Assembly (NCBI GenBank): GCA_021927905.1
Contig: BLLK01000062.1
Location: 1,178,001-1,242,000, forward strand
Origin: Chaetoceros tenuissimus
Lineage: Eukaryota > Bacillariophyta > Thalassiosirophyceae > Chaetocerotales > Chaetocerotaceae
DNA: 64,000 bases
Reading direction: 5' to 3'
In this document: positions 10,833 through 20,015 of the stretch, in pieces
Numbering within the stretch: position 1 is the first letter of the stretch
Layout: every line of letters starts with the position of its first letter
Translations under genes and position numbers: made by a program
The notes under the pieces: generated by a model
What the model was told of the DNA's origin: nothing
The model's input: the letters and a program-made list of their open reading frames with translations, nothing else
Database searches by the model: none

Positions 10833-11804
10833 CTACTCTGTCTCACTCAGAGACTGTTCAATACTTTCTTCGTCATCATCGAATTTTCTCCTTTTGTTGC
10901 ATCTCTCCTTCAAGCCCTTGATGCAAGAAGGGACATCAGTAAAGTGAAAGGTTCCGTCCTCCAAATTAGAAATGATTTTGTCAAAGTTTAATTGGCTGCA
11001 GATATGTCCGAGATTTTCTGGGAAGAGTCCGACTTGATCAATGAAATTCTTTAGCTTTCTGTCGAAAGCTGCTAGGATCAAAGTGACTCCATCTTCATTT
11101 TTGTTGCAGTAGGATTGAATAGTACTCTGATTCATCCTCAACTTGCTCACTAGGTCATCTAGCTTTCTTGCTACAAAACAGTCATCAGAGAAGATGTGGA
11201 ACACCTTGCAGATGGTATCCACATTTTCAATTAACTCAGTCACAGTTTTGGGTAGAATGATTGAGGTCTTTGTCAACTTCTCAAATGTCTCGTTGTCTAA
11301 GCCTACATTCTTTGACTTCAAGTCAATGATACGTAGAGTTTCCGCATTTCCCATCCGATGGTCTAACTTATCTCTCTGAACAAGCAACATAGAAGTACCT
11401 CCAGGCACCTCGTTAGATCTCCAGCCAAGCTTTCCGTCACAAATATCCTTAGACTGTTGAAGGCTCAAGTGAGTATTGAAGAGTCCTGCTCTTCTCATGA
11501 GAGTTTCTAGGACATGGGCCCTTTCCGTTTCACTTGAACTGTTCAAAATATCTTTGGCTTCTTCGCTAAACTCGACAATTGGGGATTCTCCATCAATAGT
11601 GAAGACATTCAATAGGATGGACAAGGTCGATTTTGCTAGCCTTTCCTTAGGTTTCGTTACATTCGACTTTGCAGAAGACATAGAGGCTAGTACGACTTCT
11701 GATGTTTTATTCCAGGCATCAACAAGTTTTCCAGTTTCATTGCTTATTGAGTTTTCCTCATTGCTTGGAAAGACCAATTCCTTTTTACGAATGAATTCCT
11801 GCAT
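10833..11804 (-). CDS. Element open frame B, unknown protein, 323 codons
   Basis: Second open frame of the long element, following frame A on the same strand. It encodes a soluble, Lys/Glu/Ser-rich, mostly helical protein with no membrane span. The C-terminus has a basic patch (CNKRRKFDDDEESIE) that could be a nuclear localisation signal. Landmarks include KLGWRSNEVPGG near residues 130-141 and SYCNKNEDGVTLILAAFDRK near 233-252. I recognise no reverse transcriptase, integrase, transposase, protease or helicase motif. It is part of the mobile element and may be a structural or nucleic-acid-binding component, but this is inference from context only. Confidence 0.5.
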   Translation of the reverse strand: MQEFIRKKELVFPSNEENSISNETGKLVDAWNKTSEVVLASMSSAKSNVTKPKERLAKSTLSILLNVFTIDGESPIVEFSEEAKDILNSSSETERAHVLETLMRRAGLFNTHLSLQQSKDICDGKLGWRSNEVPGGTSMLLVQRDKLDHRMGNAETLRIIDLKSKNVGLDNETFEKLTKTSIILPKTVTELIENVDTICKVFHIFSDDCFVARKLDDLVSKLRMNQSTIQSYCNKNEDGVTLILAAFDRKLKNFIDQVGLFPENLGHICSQLNFDKIISNLEDGTFHFTDVPSCIKGLKERCNKRRKFDDDEESIEQSLSETE

Positions 11805-11831
11805 CTCAATAGACCTTGGTAAGCAAGGTTT

Positions 11832-12440
11832 TTAGGTACAACTTTCTACCGAGTCAGAACTGAAGGCACCGAAGTAATGCAAAATTTCAGAGTTCTCTCC
11901 AGCTCCGCTTTTAATAAGTTCCACAGTCTCTTCACCGTCCTCATTAATCTCACGACGAAGGCTAGCAGCAATCACGACCTCCAGCATCTCCTCAATCGAT
12001 TTTACTCCTTCAGAGGCAAACCTCTCGAGAAGCTCCTTTCGAATGATACATGAGTTTCTCAAGGTGGAGATGTTTTGATTCCCGATATTCTTAAATTTGT
12101 TGAATTCCTCAGTCGAATCGCAATTGATTAAGCTCTTGTCGATCTTCTTGGCCTTTACTCCCTTCACTTCACCAAAAACTACATCCTCGTCCAAGATGAA
12201 GGCCTGAGCCTCTTCTTTTGACTCGCCAACAATTACAATCAACTTGGTACTCAAGTTTCCATCCTTATCTCTGTGACTCGTCTGAAAAGGGGAGTGGGCC
12301 AGTACTGGCTCTTCAACGCCATCAACTTTCAAAAGGAGGGAGCTTGAGTGACAAATGATTTGTTGAGAGCATGACTTAGGTAGAAGTCCTTTCAAGTCTT
12401 TTTGATTGAGAATCGAATCTTTTACAAACTTATAAGTCAT
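11832..12440 (-). CDS. Element open frame A, unknown protein
   Basis: First open frame of the long element, about 202 residues from the first internal ATG at 12440. The frame is open further 5' into the terminal block, but only through non-ATG codons. It holds LKGLLPKSCSQQIICHSSS, then a beta-rich looking segment (STKLIVIVGESKEEAQAFIL), then a helical stretch (LLERFASEGVKSIEEMLEVV). No known domain was recognised. Its start lies beside the right terminal block, so the block may supply promoter or 5' UTR functions. Confidence 0.5.
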   Translation of the reverse strand: MTYKFVKDSILNQKDLKGLLPKSCSQQIICHSSSLLLKVDGVEEPVLAHSPFQTSHRDKDGNLSTKLIVIVGESKEEAQAFILDEDVVFGEVKGVKAKKIDKSLINCDSTEEFNKFKNIGNQNISTLRNSCIIRKELLERFASEGVKSIEEMLEVVIAASLRREINEDGEETVELIKSGAGENSEILHYFGAFSSDSVESCT

Positions 12441-12468
12441 TTGGTGAATTAGTTTTATTCTTAGAAAA

Positions 12469-12616
12469 GAAAAGAGAAGATCCCTTGTATCCAAAATCGA
12501 TGTCCGACGTTCCGAGAAGAATGAGTCGATCCGAAATTCAAACTTCTCCAAAGTGTGAATCAAACTTCAAAACTACCAATGACGTCACATCGATCACTCC
12601 TAACTGTATCTGGTGA
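12469..12616. repeat. Right terminal block, copy 2
   Basis: Identical to 9631-9778. It ends 133 bases before the lipase start codon at 12750, so the element occupies that gene's promoter side. Confidence 0.9.
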
Positions 12617-12749
12617 TGAGCGTCGCTTTAGTCTTCAGTTTTGGTGTTCGAGTCGAAGAAGAATTAAATATACTATATATCACAGCGTCATAAGATCAGC
12701 GTATCTTGTGCCTCAACCTAAGTAGGTACTTCTGACTTCCAAATCCAAC

Positions 12750-14337
12750 ATGAGGGTTTTCGCAGTGGTCATCGTAGCCATTCAGGTATGCATCACTTTT
12801 GCTCAGAAAAATTTGATGCAGGAGACTGAGCCTATGGTTTGGGGTAAGTAGTAAATGCGTTTCTGTTTCTGTGGGACTCTTGTTTATGTCTTGGTCACCT
12901 CATTATTCTTTGACGCTTCCATGAGAATAGCATCCAAGCTAGTCTATACCATTGGTAAATTTGTTAAGGCTGCCAGAGAAGATAAGTTTCAAATGGAGAT
13001 TCCTGAAGGATTTCCTGTTGACGAGCTAACAAAGTTCAAAGATGAGGCCGTTGATTTCGTCAATGAAGACAATAATAATGGTATCCCGTTCGCTCAAATT
13101 ATGCAACTTATCAATGCGAATAAGCATAATCTTGGTTCTCTGGGTATGGATGAAACAACAAGAAACTATGTTCGCAGCATTTTAGAGAAAATCGGAGCTT
13201 ATGAGGCCCAAAAAGAGGGAAATTCCTTATACTTGGCAACATACAGAAGTATCCAACAAAAAGTTTCTTGCGTGTATGGAGTTGTGAAGGATATTGATTC
13301 CAAGACCATCGTAGTAGCATTCCGCGGGAGCCAGAACCCTGATTTTAGTACAAGAGACTGGAGATCTAATATCAACGCCAAAATGACAGATTTGAAAACA
13401 CCAACGCTCATTAAGGATAAAATGAAGGGGAAACTAAAAGACAGACTTCTTGTACATAAAGGGTTTTATGGTGAGTATTCACATCTATCGTACTGCATTT
13501 GAATTGAGAATACCAAAGTCTTACTTTTCTCATTGTTCAGACTATCTATTCAACAACAAGAGAATGAATCAAAGGTGACCAAAGATACGACAGTATTCTA
13601 AAAGATATCGAGGCTGTATATGAAGAGGGATACACAATCACCGTCACTGGTCATAGGTAAGTAAATGAAACTTTTTTTAAGAAGAGTTGTCATTTTTCTC
13701 GACGGGATACTAATCACTTTAACGAAGTCTTGGAGGGGCCCTAGCATCCATGTTTGCATTCAAGATTGCAGGATCTTCAAAGCCATGGATCCCAAAACCT
13801 GTAAAATGCGTTACTTTCGCTTCACCTATTAACGGATCAAGTGGATTCAGAACTGCGTTTGAGGTAAGACAATGTATTTCAATCCCTTTAAAGTTAGGAA
13901 AAAACGCTGGAGTAGTGATTGTAGCAAGGGTGTCTCTCTAACACGATAATTTGTTATAGCAACTTGAACAAGACGGACTGATTAAATATCTTAGAATCAC
14001 AAATGATAAAGATCTAGTCCCATCTATTCCACCAAATTCACTTGGTTTGAAGTTGAGAGCATTGAAACATGTTGGAATCAATTTGCGTTTGAGAGGAAAC
14101 GGAAAGGACCCAATCATCACACACTCTAGTAGAGGAGGATTCATGACTGCACTTCAGAATACTTTCTTGAAGCCAATTTGGAGTGTTCTTCACTATCACG
14201 GTATGCCTCTTCATGAAGAACGTCTGAAGGAGCATGCCGCATTACTTAGCAATTTGTCCATCGATGGTTTGTATGCTGATAAATCGATCGTAGCCGATGG
14301 CTTCGATGTGGAGGTAATGAACCGCGATGAACTTTGA
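12750..14337 (+). CDS. Secreted class-3 lipase (alpha/beta hydrolase), five exons, frame anomaly at exon 3
   Basis: Exons 12750..12843, 12931..13470, 13575..13656, 13728..13863 and 13960..14337 sum to 410 codons. A signal peptide (VFAVVIVAIQVCITFAQ) opens the protein. The nucleophile elbow GHSLGG is formed across an intron, with Ser239 split between exons 3 and 4. Asp near residue 302 (NDKDLVPSIPP) and His near 339 are candidate triad members. VAFRGSQNPDFS and LVHKGFY are class-3 lipase motifs. Oddity: the natural acceptor at 13540 gives the expected DYLFNNKRMNQ but then one base too many before GDQRYDSIL. The frame holds only if the weak acceptor at 13574 is used, dropping 11 conserved-looking residues. 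So this is either alternative splicing, a recent one-base mutation or a sequence error. The product would hydrolyse acylglycerols outside the cell or in the secretory path. Confidence 0.75.
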
Positions 14338-14760
14338 GTTATCGTAGCCGTTCACGTCTCCTTACTTGTCGCATTGTAAGGCTTTTAGTGAAGTAACGTA
14401 GTAGTTTCTGCCCTTTTCTAACAAATTTTTATAAATATAAACTAAGTCGAGAACTTTTCAATATTTCAAAGAATATATGATCTCCAAGAGTTTTATGAAT
14501 ATTCAATATACCCAATGATGGATTGTGTCAAAGTAATTGTTGATTTTTTGTCGTAGACCATCGTTGACACTCCTAAGGTTCCTTTTTATCCATCTCAATC
14601 ATCCATCCATCAATCACACAGAAAAAAGATCTACTTTGATTGACATCATCAATAGTCAATCATATAGATGCAATTGAGTCGAGTCTAACCACCAAAGAAA
14701 CAATACAAACACTTTAACTTCGATACACACAAGAAAAGTCTGCATAGGAATAACTGAGAA
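14338..14760 (+). other. Intergenic
   Basis: 423 bases between the lipase stop and the small gene start. Runs of ATCCATCC and ATCAATC near 14588-14620 are the only simple pattern. No supported gene or RNA. Confidence 0.5.
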
Positions 14761-15204
14761 ATGGTGGAACTCGCACATTACAAAGCTGTGAATTTGGTAA
14801 GACTGGCTGGTTCTAAGTAGAAAGATACGCAATCCTCTAATTAAAAGTGTCAACACAACTCTAACTAACTTTTACTTTCTGTGAAAAAGGCACGTAAACT
14901 CACGAGTCAAAATGAAAATGATATACTTGGGTACTCAGGCTATGGTATGTCAAAAATATTACACTTATTATATATCGCACACGATTCATCTAATCAAACT
15001 TTGATGACAGAGGATGAAATTGAGAAAGTAGAGTTTACTCAGGGTTTATGTGAAAAATTTGCCGAGCAAATAATTCATGTAAAGCATCTTCCTCATGAAT
15101 GCAAACAATACAAAGACCTCTTAGATTCCATGAAGGAGAATGAAAAAGCGCATCTTTTGTCAGAAAAGGAGCGTCTGCGTAACATCCCCGAAATGATTGG
15201 ATAA
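14761..15204 (+). CDS. Small hypothetical protein, 116 aa, two exons
   Basis: Inferred exons 14761..14796 and 14890..15204 (TTG then GTAAGA; acceptor GAAAAAG) are in phase 0 and total 117 codons. The first exon encodes only MVELAHYKAVNL. The product is helical and charged, with two cysteines spaced across a likely helix (LCEKFAEQII ... PHECKQYKDLL) and a Lys/Glu-rich tail (KENEKAHLLSEKERLRN). No domain is recognised. The size and Cys-helix pattern could suit a mitochondrial accessory protein, but that is speculative. The short first exon is the least certain part; without it, translation would lack a nearby ATG. Confidence 0.45.
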
Positions 15205-15751
15205 ATCGAAAATACACATCTTCCCAACCATACATAGTAAAGAATTCCATAGTATTTTGATACGGTGCAATTTCCAGCAGCTTCCTTACAGAAAAATCGT
15301 ATTTATTACAACTTGAGCACCTTACCAAGGATTAATCTTTGTGAAAAAATATAAAAATACAATAATATTTATTAAAGTTCGATCATTTGGACCACACTCC
15401 CGCAGATTCTTCACGTGATTTCAAGGGAATATCTGTAATATGCAAAAATGAAAGAATTCAAAAATCGAACAAAATGATGTGGGGTGGATCGAGATAAATT
15501 ACAAAGAAAATAGTCATGACAATGACTTGCTAGCCAACGGGGCAAAAAACACAATACATAAACTCAAGATTTTTGTTTCTGAAAAGAGATAAGGATGAGA
15601 AGAATAGAGAGGGTAGGTACGTATATTCAATTTCTTCTCTCTTTTTCCAACCTCTCATCTCTCATCTTTTTGAATTACACAAGTCAACAACCTGGAAAGC
15701 TCATATTATTCTGTTTTGGATAAGAAATCATTTGATTCTCTGCTATATGTC
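15205..15751 (+). other. Intergenic
   Basis: 547 bases before ATP12. A pyrimidine-rich tract (TTTCTTCTCTCTTTTTCCAACC) lies near 15631-15652, about 100 bases before the start codon. Short frames on both strands have no recognisable content. Confidence 0.5.
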
Positions 15752-17076
15752 ATGAAAGCCGCTGAAAAATTGTTGCGATCGGGAGCCTGGAAAAGATGTA
15801 AAGCTTCCCATGTTGCAAGACCAAGGCAGGCAGTAGCTCGTCTTGCTCCAGCAGGATCTCTTAGCATTATGCATTTCAGCAGTAACAAAGCCATTGAAAA
15901 GAGAAATTTTCACTCAACTACTCATGCCCAGGCGAAGAATTTGTCTAGGGATACTCGGATGGCTGGACGTAGACGTTTCTACAAAGATGTAGGCATCAAA
16001 CCTATTTCTCCTCCATGGACCGACTTTGTAGATGATCCTTTAGCACAAAACCAAACAGTCGACAACCCTATTTCAGCAGGTGTTGACGGTACAAAATCTG
16101 CTACAAATATCTCGCTTCAGAAGCCGACCCAGAAATCTCTTGAAATGTACTTGACTCCATCACAATCTGATTCCACTAAGGAAATACAATGGTATGGTGT
16201 TACTCTTGACGGAAGACTCTTGAAAACACCAATGGGGACAACCTTATCTGTACCTTCTTTACCATTGGCATTGTCTATTGCATCAGAATGGGATGATCAA
16301 GAGCACTCTATCCAACCAGCACAGATGCCTTTGATGACTTTGGTTTGTACAACAATTGATCAATTCACAATTCCATCAGTAAGAGACGCAATCATTCAAG
16401 ATTTGTTGAGATATCTCCGAAATGATACAACATGCTATTGGGCAGATGCAACTGAAGATAGAATTTTGTATCGTAAGCAATCAAAATTTTGGAAGGATTT
16501 GCATGAATGGATTGACTGCGAAAAGAAAGGTTTGGGTGAGAAACCTGCTGTGGCGATGGGAGCAGGTGAAGGATTGATCATGAGTCGAAGAAGGGAGCAA
16601 AAGACTTTTGCTGGCTTGCCTCATTCAGATGTAGTAATGGATAATGCTGAGAAATTCTTACAAGGCTGCGACTCGTGGACATTGACAGCAATGCAATCTG
16701 TCACCATGGAAGCGAAGAGTTTCCTAGTAGGTTTGGCTGTTGTGAGAGGTGTCGACGGTTGGCTAGACTTGTTGTTAGAAGATGGAGAGGATAAAGAACA
16801 ACAGAAAAAGAATCCATTTTGGAAGGATACAAAAAAAGCTGTGATGGCTAGTAGGGTAGAGGAAGAATTCCAGGTAAGCCTGTGATCGTGATGTGATAAT
16901 TTTGGTTTCAAATGAACTTTATTTTTAACATGATTTCAAAATAGATTGATAACTGGGGCTTGGTTGAAGGGGGACACGACTATGATAGATTGAATTGTAG
17001 CATTCAAATCCATGCAGCCACGTCTCTTTTACAATGTATAGCATTTGAGAATGCTTGTGATGTCAATGTTGAGTGA
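15752..17076 (+). CDS. ATP12: ATP12-family F1-ATPase assembly chaperone, 417 aa
   Basis: Exons 15752..16873 and 16945..17076 (GTAAGC...AATAG, 71 nt, phase 0) give 418 codons. I chose ATG 15752 because it starts a typical mitochondrial presequence (LLRSGAWKRCKASHVARPRQAVARL); the frame extends 12 codons upstream only from a TTG. The ATP12 core is clear: YGVTLDGRLLKTPMGTTLSVPS, SEWDDQ ... QMPLMTL, TTIDQF, LLRYLRNDTTCYWADA, and in exon 2 WGLVEGGHDYDR. ATP12 (human ATPAF2) binds the alpha subunit of F1 in the matrix and hands it to the growing hexamer. An N-terminal low-complexity linker of about 100 residues precedes the domain. Confidence 0.92.
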
Positions 17077-17312
17077 TGATACTATGAGAGTCGAAATTGA
17101 CAATAGAATTCATGAATATTCTCAATAAGAGGAGAAGACAAATACATGCAATGAGGAGAGTTACAATAATTGAGTAACTTAACACCTTAATTTTTATCCA
17201 CAACTATACGAACACTGTTACATTGAACGAGTAACTTCTACCCCTGCAATTGCAAGCCTGAATCTTCATTTCATCATTACTTAGAACTCATCGCAAATTT
17301 GTTCGCACATGT

Positions 17313-18962
17313 CTACTTCACAATACAAGTATCCATACTATCAGCGAGCTTTTTATTCAACTCGAGTGCTCTTCCATAGATCTTTTTGTAGAAAGGATGA
17401 TCAATTTCCTTGTAATGACGTTGGAAGTTAAGGCCAGGCAAATCGCTAACAAAACCTACTTTCACAACACGTCCCATCTCTGCCATCAATCCGAATTCTG
17501 GATGGTCGACATCAAGCCATAGAGGATCCTCAATGTTCCAGTCCATACGGCAGTGATCTACAGAATGCATGATAGACCCATAAAATAGTGCATCACCATG
17601 GCAGTTTGGGAAGTACTTGTTCTTCACCTTACTGAACTCAGTCATGAAAAATGGTTTCAACTTACACATGAAATCGATGAACTCTGAATACGGCATTAGG
17701 TCGTAAATGTCTGGATGACAGGTTCCGTTCCAATCAATTCCGTGATTGAATGAATTCAAAAGCAAATCCTTATCGAAATTTTTACTCAAAACTCCAAGCG
17801 CTTTCCAAAATGGAAAGAAAGTCACAAAAGAGGAATATCCGAAGTAGTTGTAAATAACAGTTACCATAGCACTCTGGAAAGGGATAGGGTTATTCTTCTT
17901 CTGTTCTGCTCCCAAATTAAGACCCCAGTTGGCATAGGAATGAATCTTGGCATGAAATGCAGAAATTGTGTAGTAAAAGAGAAGAATTGAAGCTTCACTT
18001 GCATTCAATTCTTTATCATCCAAGAAAGAAGAAACCATTTTCTTCTTGTTCAAATCGACATTAACTTGAAACAGATCAGCAACGCAGAATGTTCCATCCT
18101 TCATTACCATAGGGAAATCAGGGAAGGCAAAAGTAGCAATAAGGTTTCCGTTTTCATCAGTCTTCTTTCCTTGATAATGGATAGAAATAGCAGATTCTAG
18201 AACCAAGTTAGCTGCAAGATCTTCTGCATCAAGTTTCTTTGGAGTAAGACGACCACGTCTGAACAAGAAGTCGCGAAAAACAAGTTTCGCAACACCTCCA
18301 ACCCAAAGCGCCAAAGCATTAGGCCCCACAGCAAACTGAGACCACATGTATTGACCAAAGGACAAGTACTGATGATCCATATTAAGGCATGGAGCACGAG
18401 TCTCTTCATCTTCAGCATTTCCATATGTTACTCCTTCAGAATCCATGAGTCTAGCTGACTCAGACGCTTCCTTGTCATCACTCACATCATAACTGACTTC
18501 CCTTCTTTCACCTTATCTGGAACGTATTCCTCAATTCCTGTGAAATTTTCCTGATGCTTACTAGCTCTATCGACAGTGATTTGTTTGAATTCCTCAATAG
18601 ATCTGAGTTTAGGAGGAGCTCCATTGGATGGGCATCCATTCGCAGTTCTTGGCAAACGCTTCACTCCAAAGTTTTCTTCCTAGTATGTACAATAAAATTA
18701 TGAATGAAGCGTTAGATAATTCAGATGAAACTTATTGGGTTCCAGCATAATAATTTCTTAAGCACAATACTGGATGTTCACGAGTGAGTGCTGAAATCAC
18801 CTTTAAATTTCATGTTGCAGTAAAGGGGGAACACATAAGTTCCATCTTCATTAGAGAAAGATATGACATAAAACTTACCCAAGTATGGTAGTTCGAGTAC
18901 ACGAATCCACCAAAAAGTACAAATGCAGTCACCAGTCCAATATCTACAGAATCAAACGGCAT
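17313..18962 (-). CDS. Unknown N-anchored protein, 471 aa, with a 35-nt intron or frame shift
   Basis: Exon 1 (18879..18962) encodes MPFDSVDIGLVTAFVLFGGF, a probable membrane anchor. GTAAGT...ACTAG joins exon 2 (from 18679) in phase 0. Exon 2 then leaves the frame of the main body. A GTGAGT...CTAG segment at 18451-18485 restores it exactly (total 472 codons), but 35 nt is very short for an intron; a two-base insertion nearby is the alternative. The body has aromatic-rich segments (LLFYYTISAFHAKIHSYANW, YNYFGYSSFVTFFPFW) and several His/Asp positions (FNHGIDWNGTCHPD, SVDHCRMDW) that could bind a metal or an active-site ligand. I do not recognise the family. It may be membrane-tethered and enzymatic, but no function can be assigned. 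Confidence 0.6.
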
Positions 18963-19341
18963 CTTTCCTCAATTTGTTCTATTATGCTAAAGGCGATACA
19001 AGCAAAGTGACAAAAGATCTGAAATCCAAAAATATGTGTTTTATGAAAAATGCAATTCCCCAAAGCTCGAAAGCAGATTGAACATGAACAGATCTCAGGT
19101 ATTTTGTTAGGAGAGAGGGGGCAGGTATTTACTTTTTCACCCTTCAAGATCTTCGTACACATTGTACTGAAAAGCTATGTAGAAGGAATTAAGTGAGCTT
19201 TCTTTCATATTTTCCTCTGGAAAAGGTATCCCTAGGTTGGTTTTGTTTTTCGACATTCCTTTGTCCGACATCTTTGAAAATTCCGCGGAAGCTTGCGAAG
19301 ATTGAAGATTCATTGTGACACGTCTTTGTGTGAGCAGAATT
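18963..19341. other. Intergenic left of the MITE
   Basis: 379 bases of ordinary AT-rich sequence between the 5' end of the minus-strand gene and the MITE. The last nine bases, AGCAGAATT, are the left target-site copy. Short frames here (18944-19162, 19189-19380) have no recognisable product. Confidence 0.5.
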
Positions 19342-19889
19342 TAGGGGTACGGCCACATATCTGCGGATAAAATGGCACATTTTTTCCTGATTTCGGATAT
19401 CAAAATATCCAATGGATATTATAAATGTATTATGCTATAATGTGTAAACTCATATTTTAGGCATTGTAATCATCTACAAGACCATTGTTGCATCATAAAA
19501 GCACTCTATGTTCTAAGGTTTCTCTAACAAACCTATCTCCTACGATCTATGAGCTTGTCAGGACTCACTTCACTTGCTCACAAGACGAAGCAGCAAACCA
19601 TGATCGCAGATAGTATCACTGAATTGACTTTTTGTAAATTCGACAGCTTCTTGTTCATATTAAGAAACTATAAACTTCATCGTCGATCTTCTTGAGGTTA
19701 AGCTTGTTAATAATTTCTAATGCTCTAACACCAGATACAGCATTTATAGTTTGTACCAATGCTGTGCCAATGGTAGGCACGACAGATGTCGGGTCATGTA
19801 GGGGACGTCGGGTAGGCCGTTCAAGTAGGACGGATATATTTCGGATAAAGTGCCACTCAAAACTGGATATGTGGCCGTACCATACCCCT
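19342..19889. mobile_element. 548-bp MULE-like MITE with terminal inverted repeats and 9-bp target duplication
   Basis: The left end (TAGGGGTACGGCCACATATC) is mirrored at the right end (GATATGTGGCCGTACC, then ATACCCCT), with a 3-base insertion in one arm. More loosely, the following 30 bases match too (TGGCAC and ATATCC on both sides). AGCAGAATT flanks both sides directly (19333-19341 and 19890-19898), a 9-bp target-site duplication characteristic of Mutator-like elements. No transposase fragment is recognisable inside, so it is non-autonomous. Mismatches between the inverted repeats suggest it is older than the 9.4-12.6 kb element pair. It sits 117 bases upstream of the gene at 20016. Confidence 0.75.
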
Positions 19890-20015
19890 AGCAGAATTGG
19901 TCTTCATGTGAGCATAAGATCTAAGGGTTGTGTTCCTCATTAGTACTGATTAGTAATTTGCATTCATAATTCCATTAGTTTATTGCATCATTCATCTGAA
20001 CAGCACTAATAGAGT

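Larger units (their letters stand above)
9779..12616 (-). mobile_element. Unclassified 2.8-kb mobile element, long copy, head-to-tail with the short copy
   Basis: Bounded by the 116-bp block (9779-9894) and the 148-bp block (12469-12616), both identical to those in the short copy directly to its left. Coding direction is minus: two consecutive open frames, then a 39/40-bp minisatellite toward the coding-strand 3' end. No terminal inverted repeat was found. The coding-strand 5' end begins TCACCAG after an A, and a subterminal hairpin is possible near the other end (TTCACTA at 9888-9894 mirrored by TAGTGAA near 9932-9938), which recalls rolling-circle elements. However, the other end lacks the expected CTRR, and no replicase/helicase, reverse transcriptase or transposase was recognised. 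A non-autonomous LTR-type relative is also possible. End identity suggests a young insertion. The coding region looks interrupted about once. Confidence 0.65.

Noticed and set aside
9779-12616. Assignment to a named Helitron or LTR family
   Set aside because: Only partial terminal hints exist and no diagnostic enzyme motif was seen, so the class is left open.
19692-19943. Plus-strand frame inside the MITE
   Set aside because: It crosses the right inverted repeat into flanking DNA and shows no protein features.
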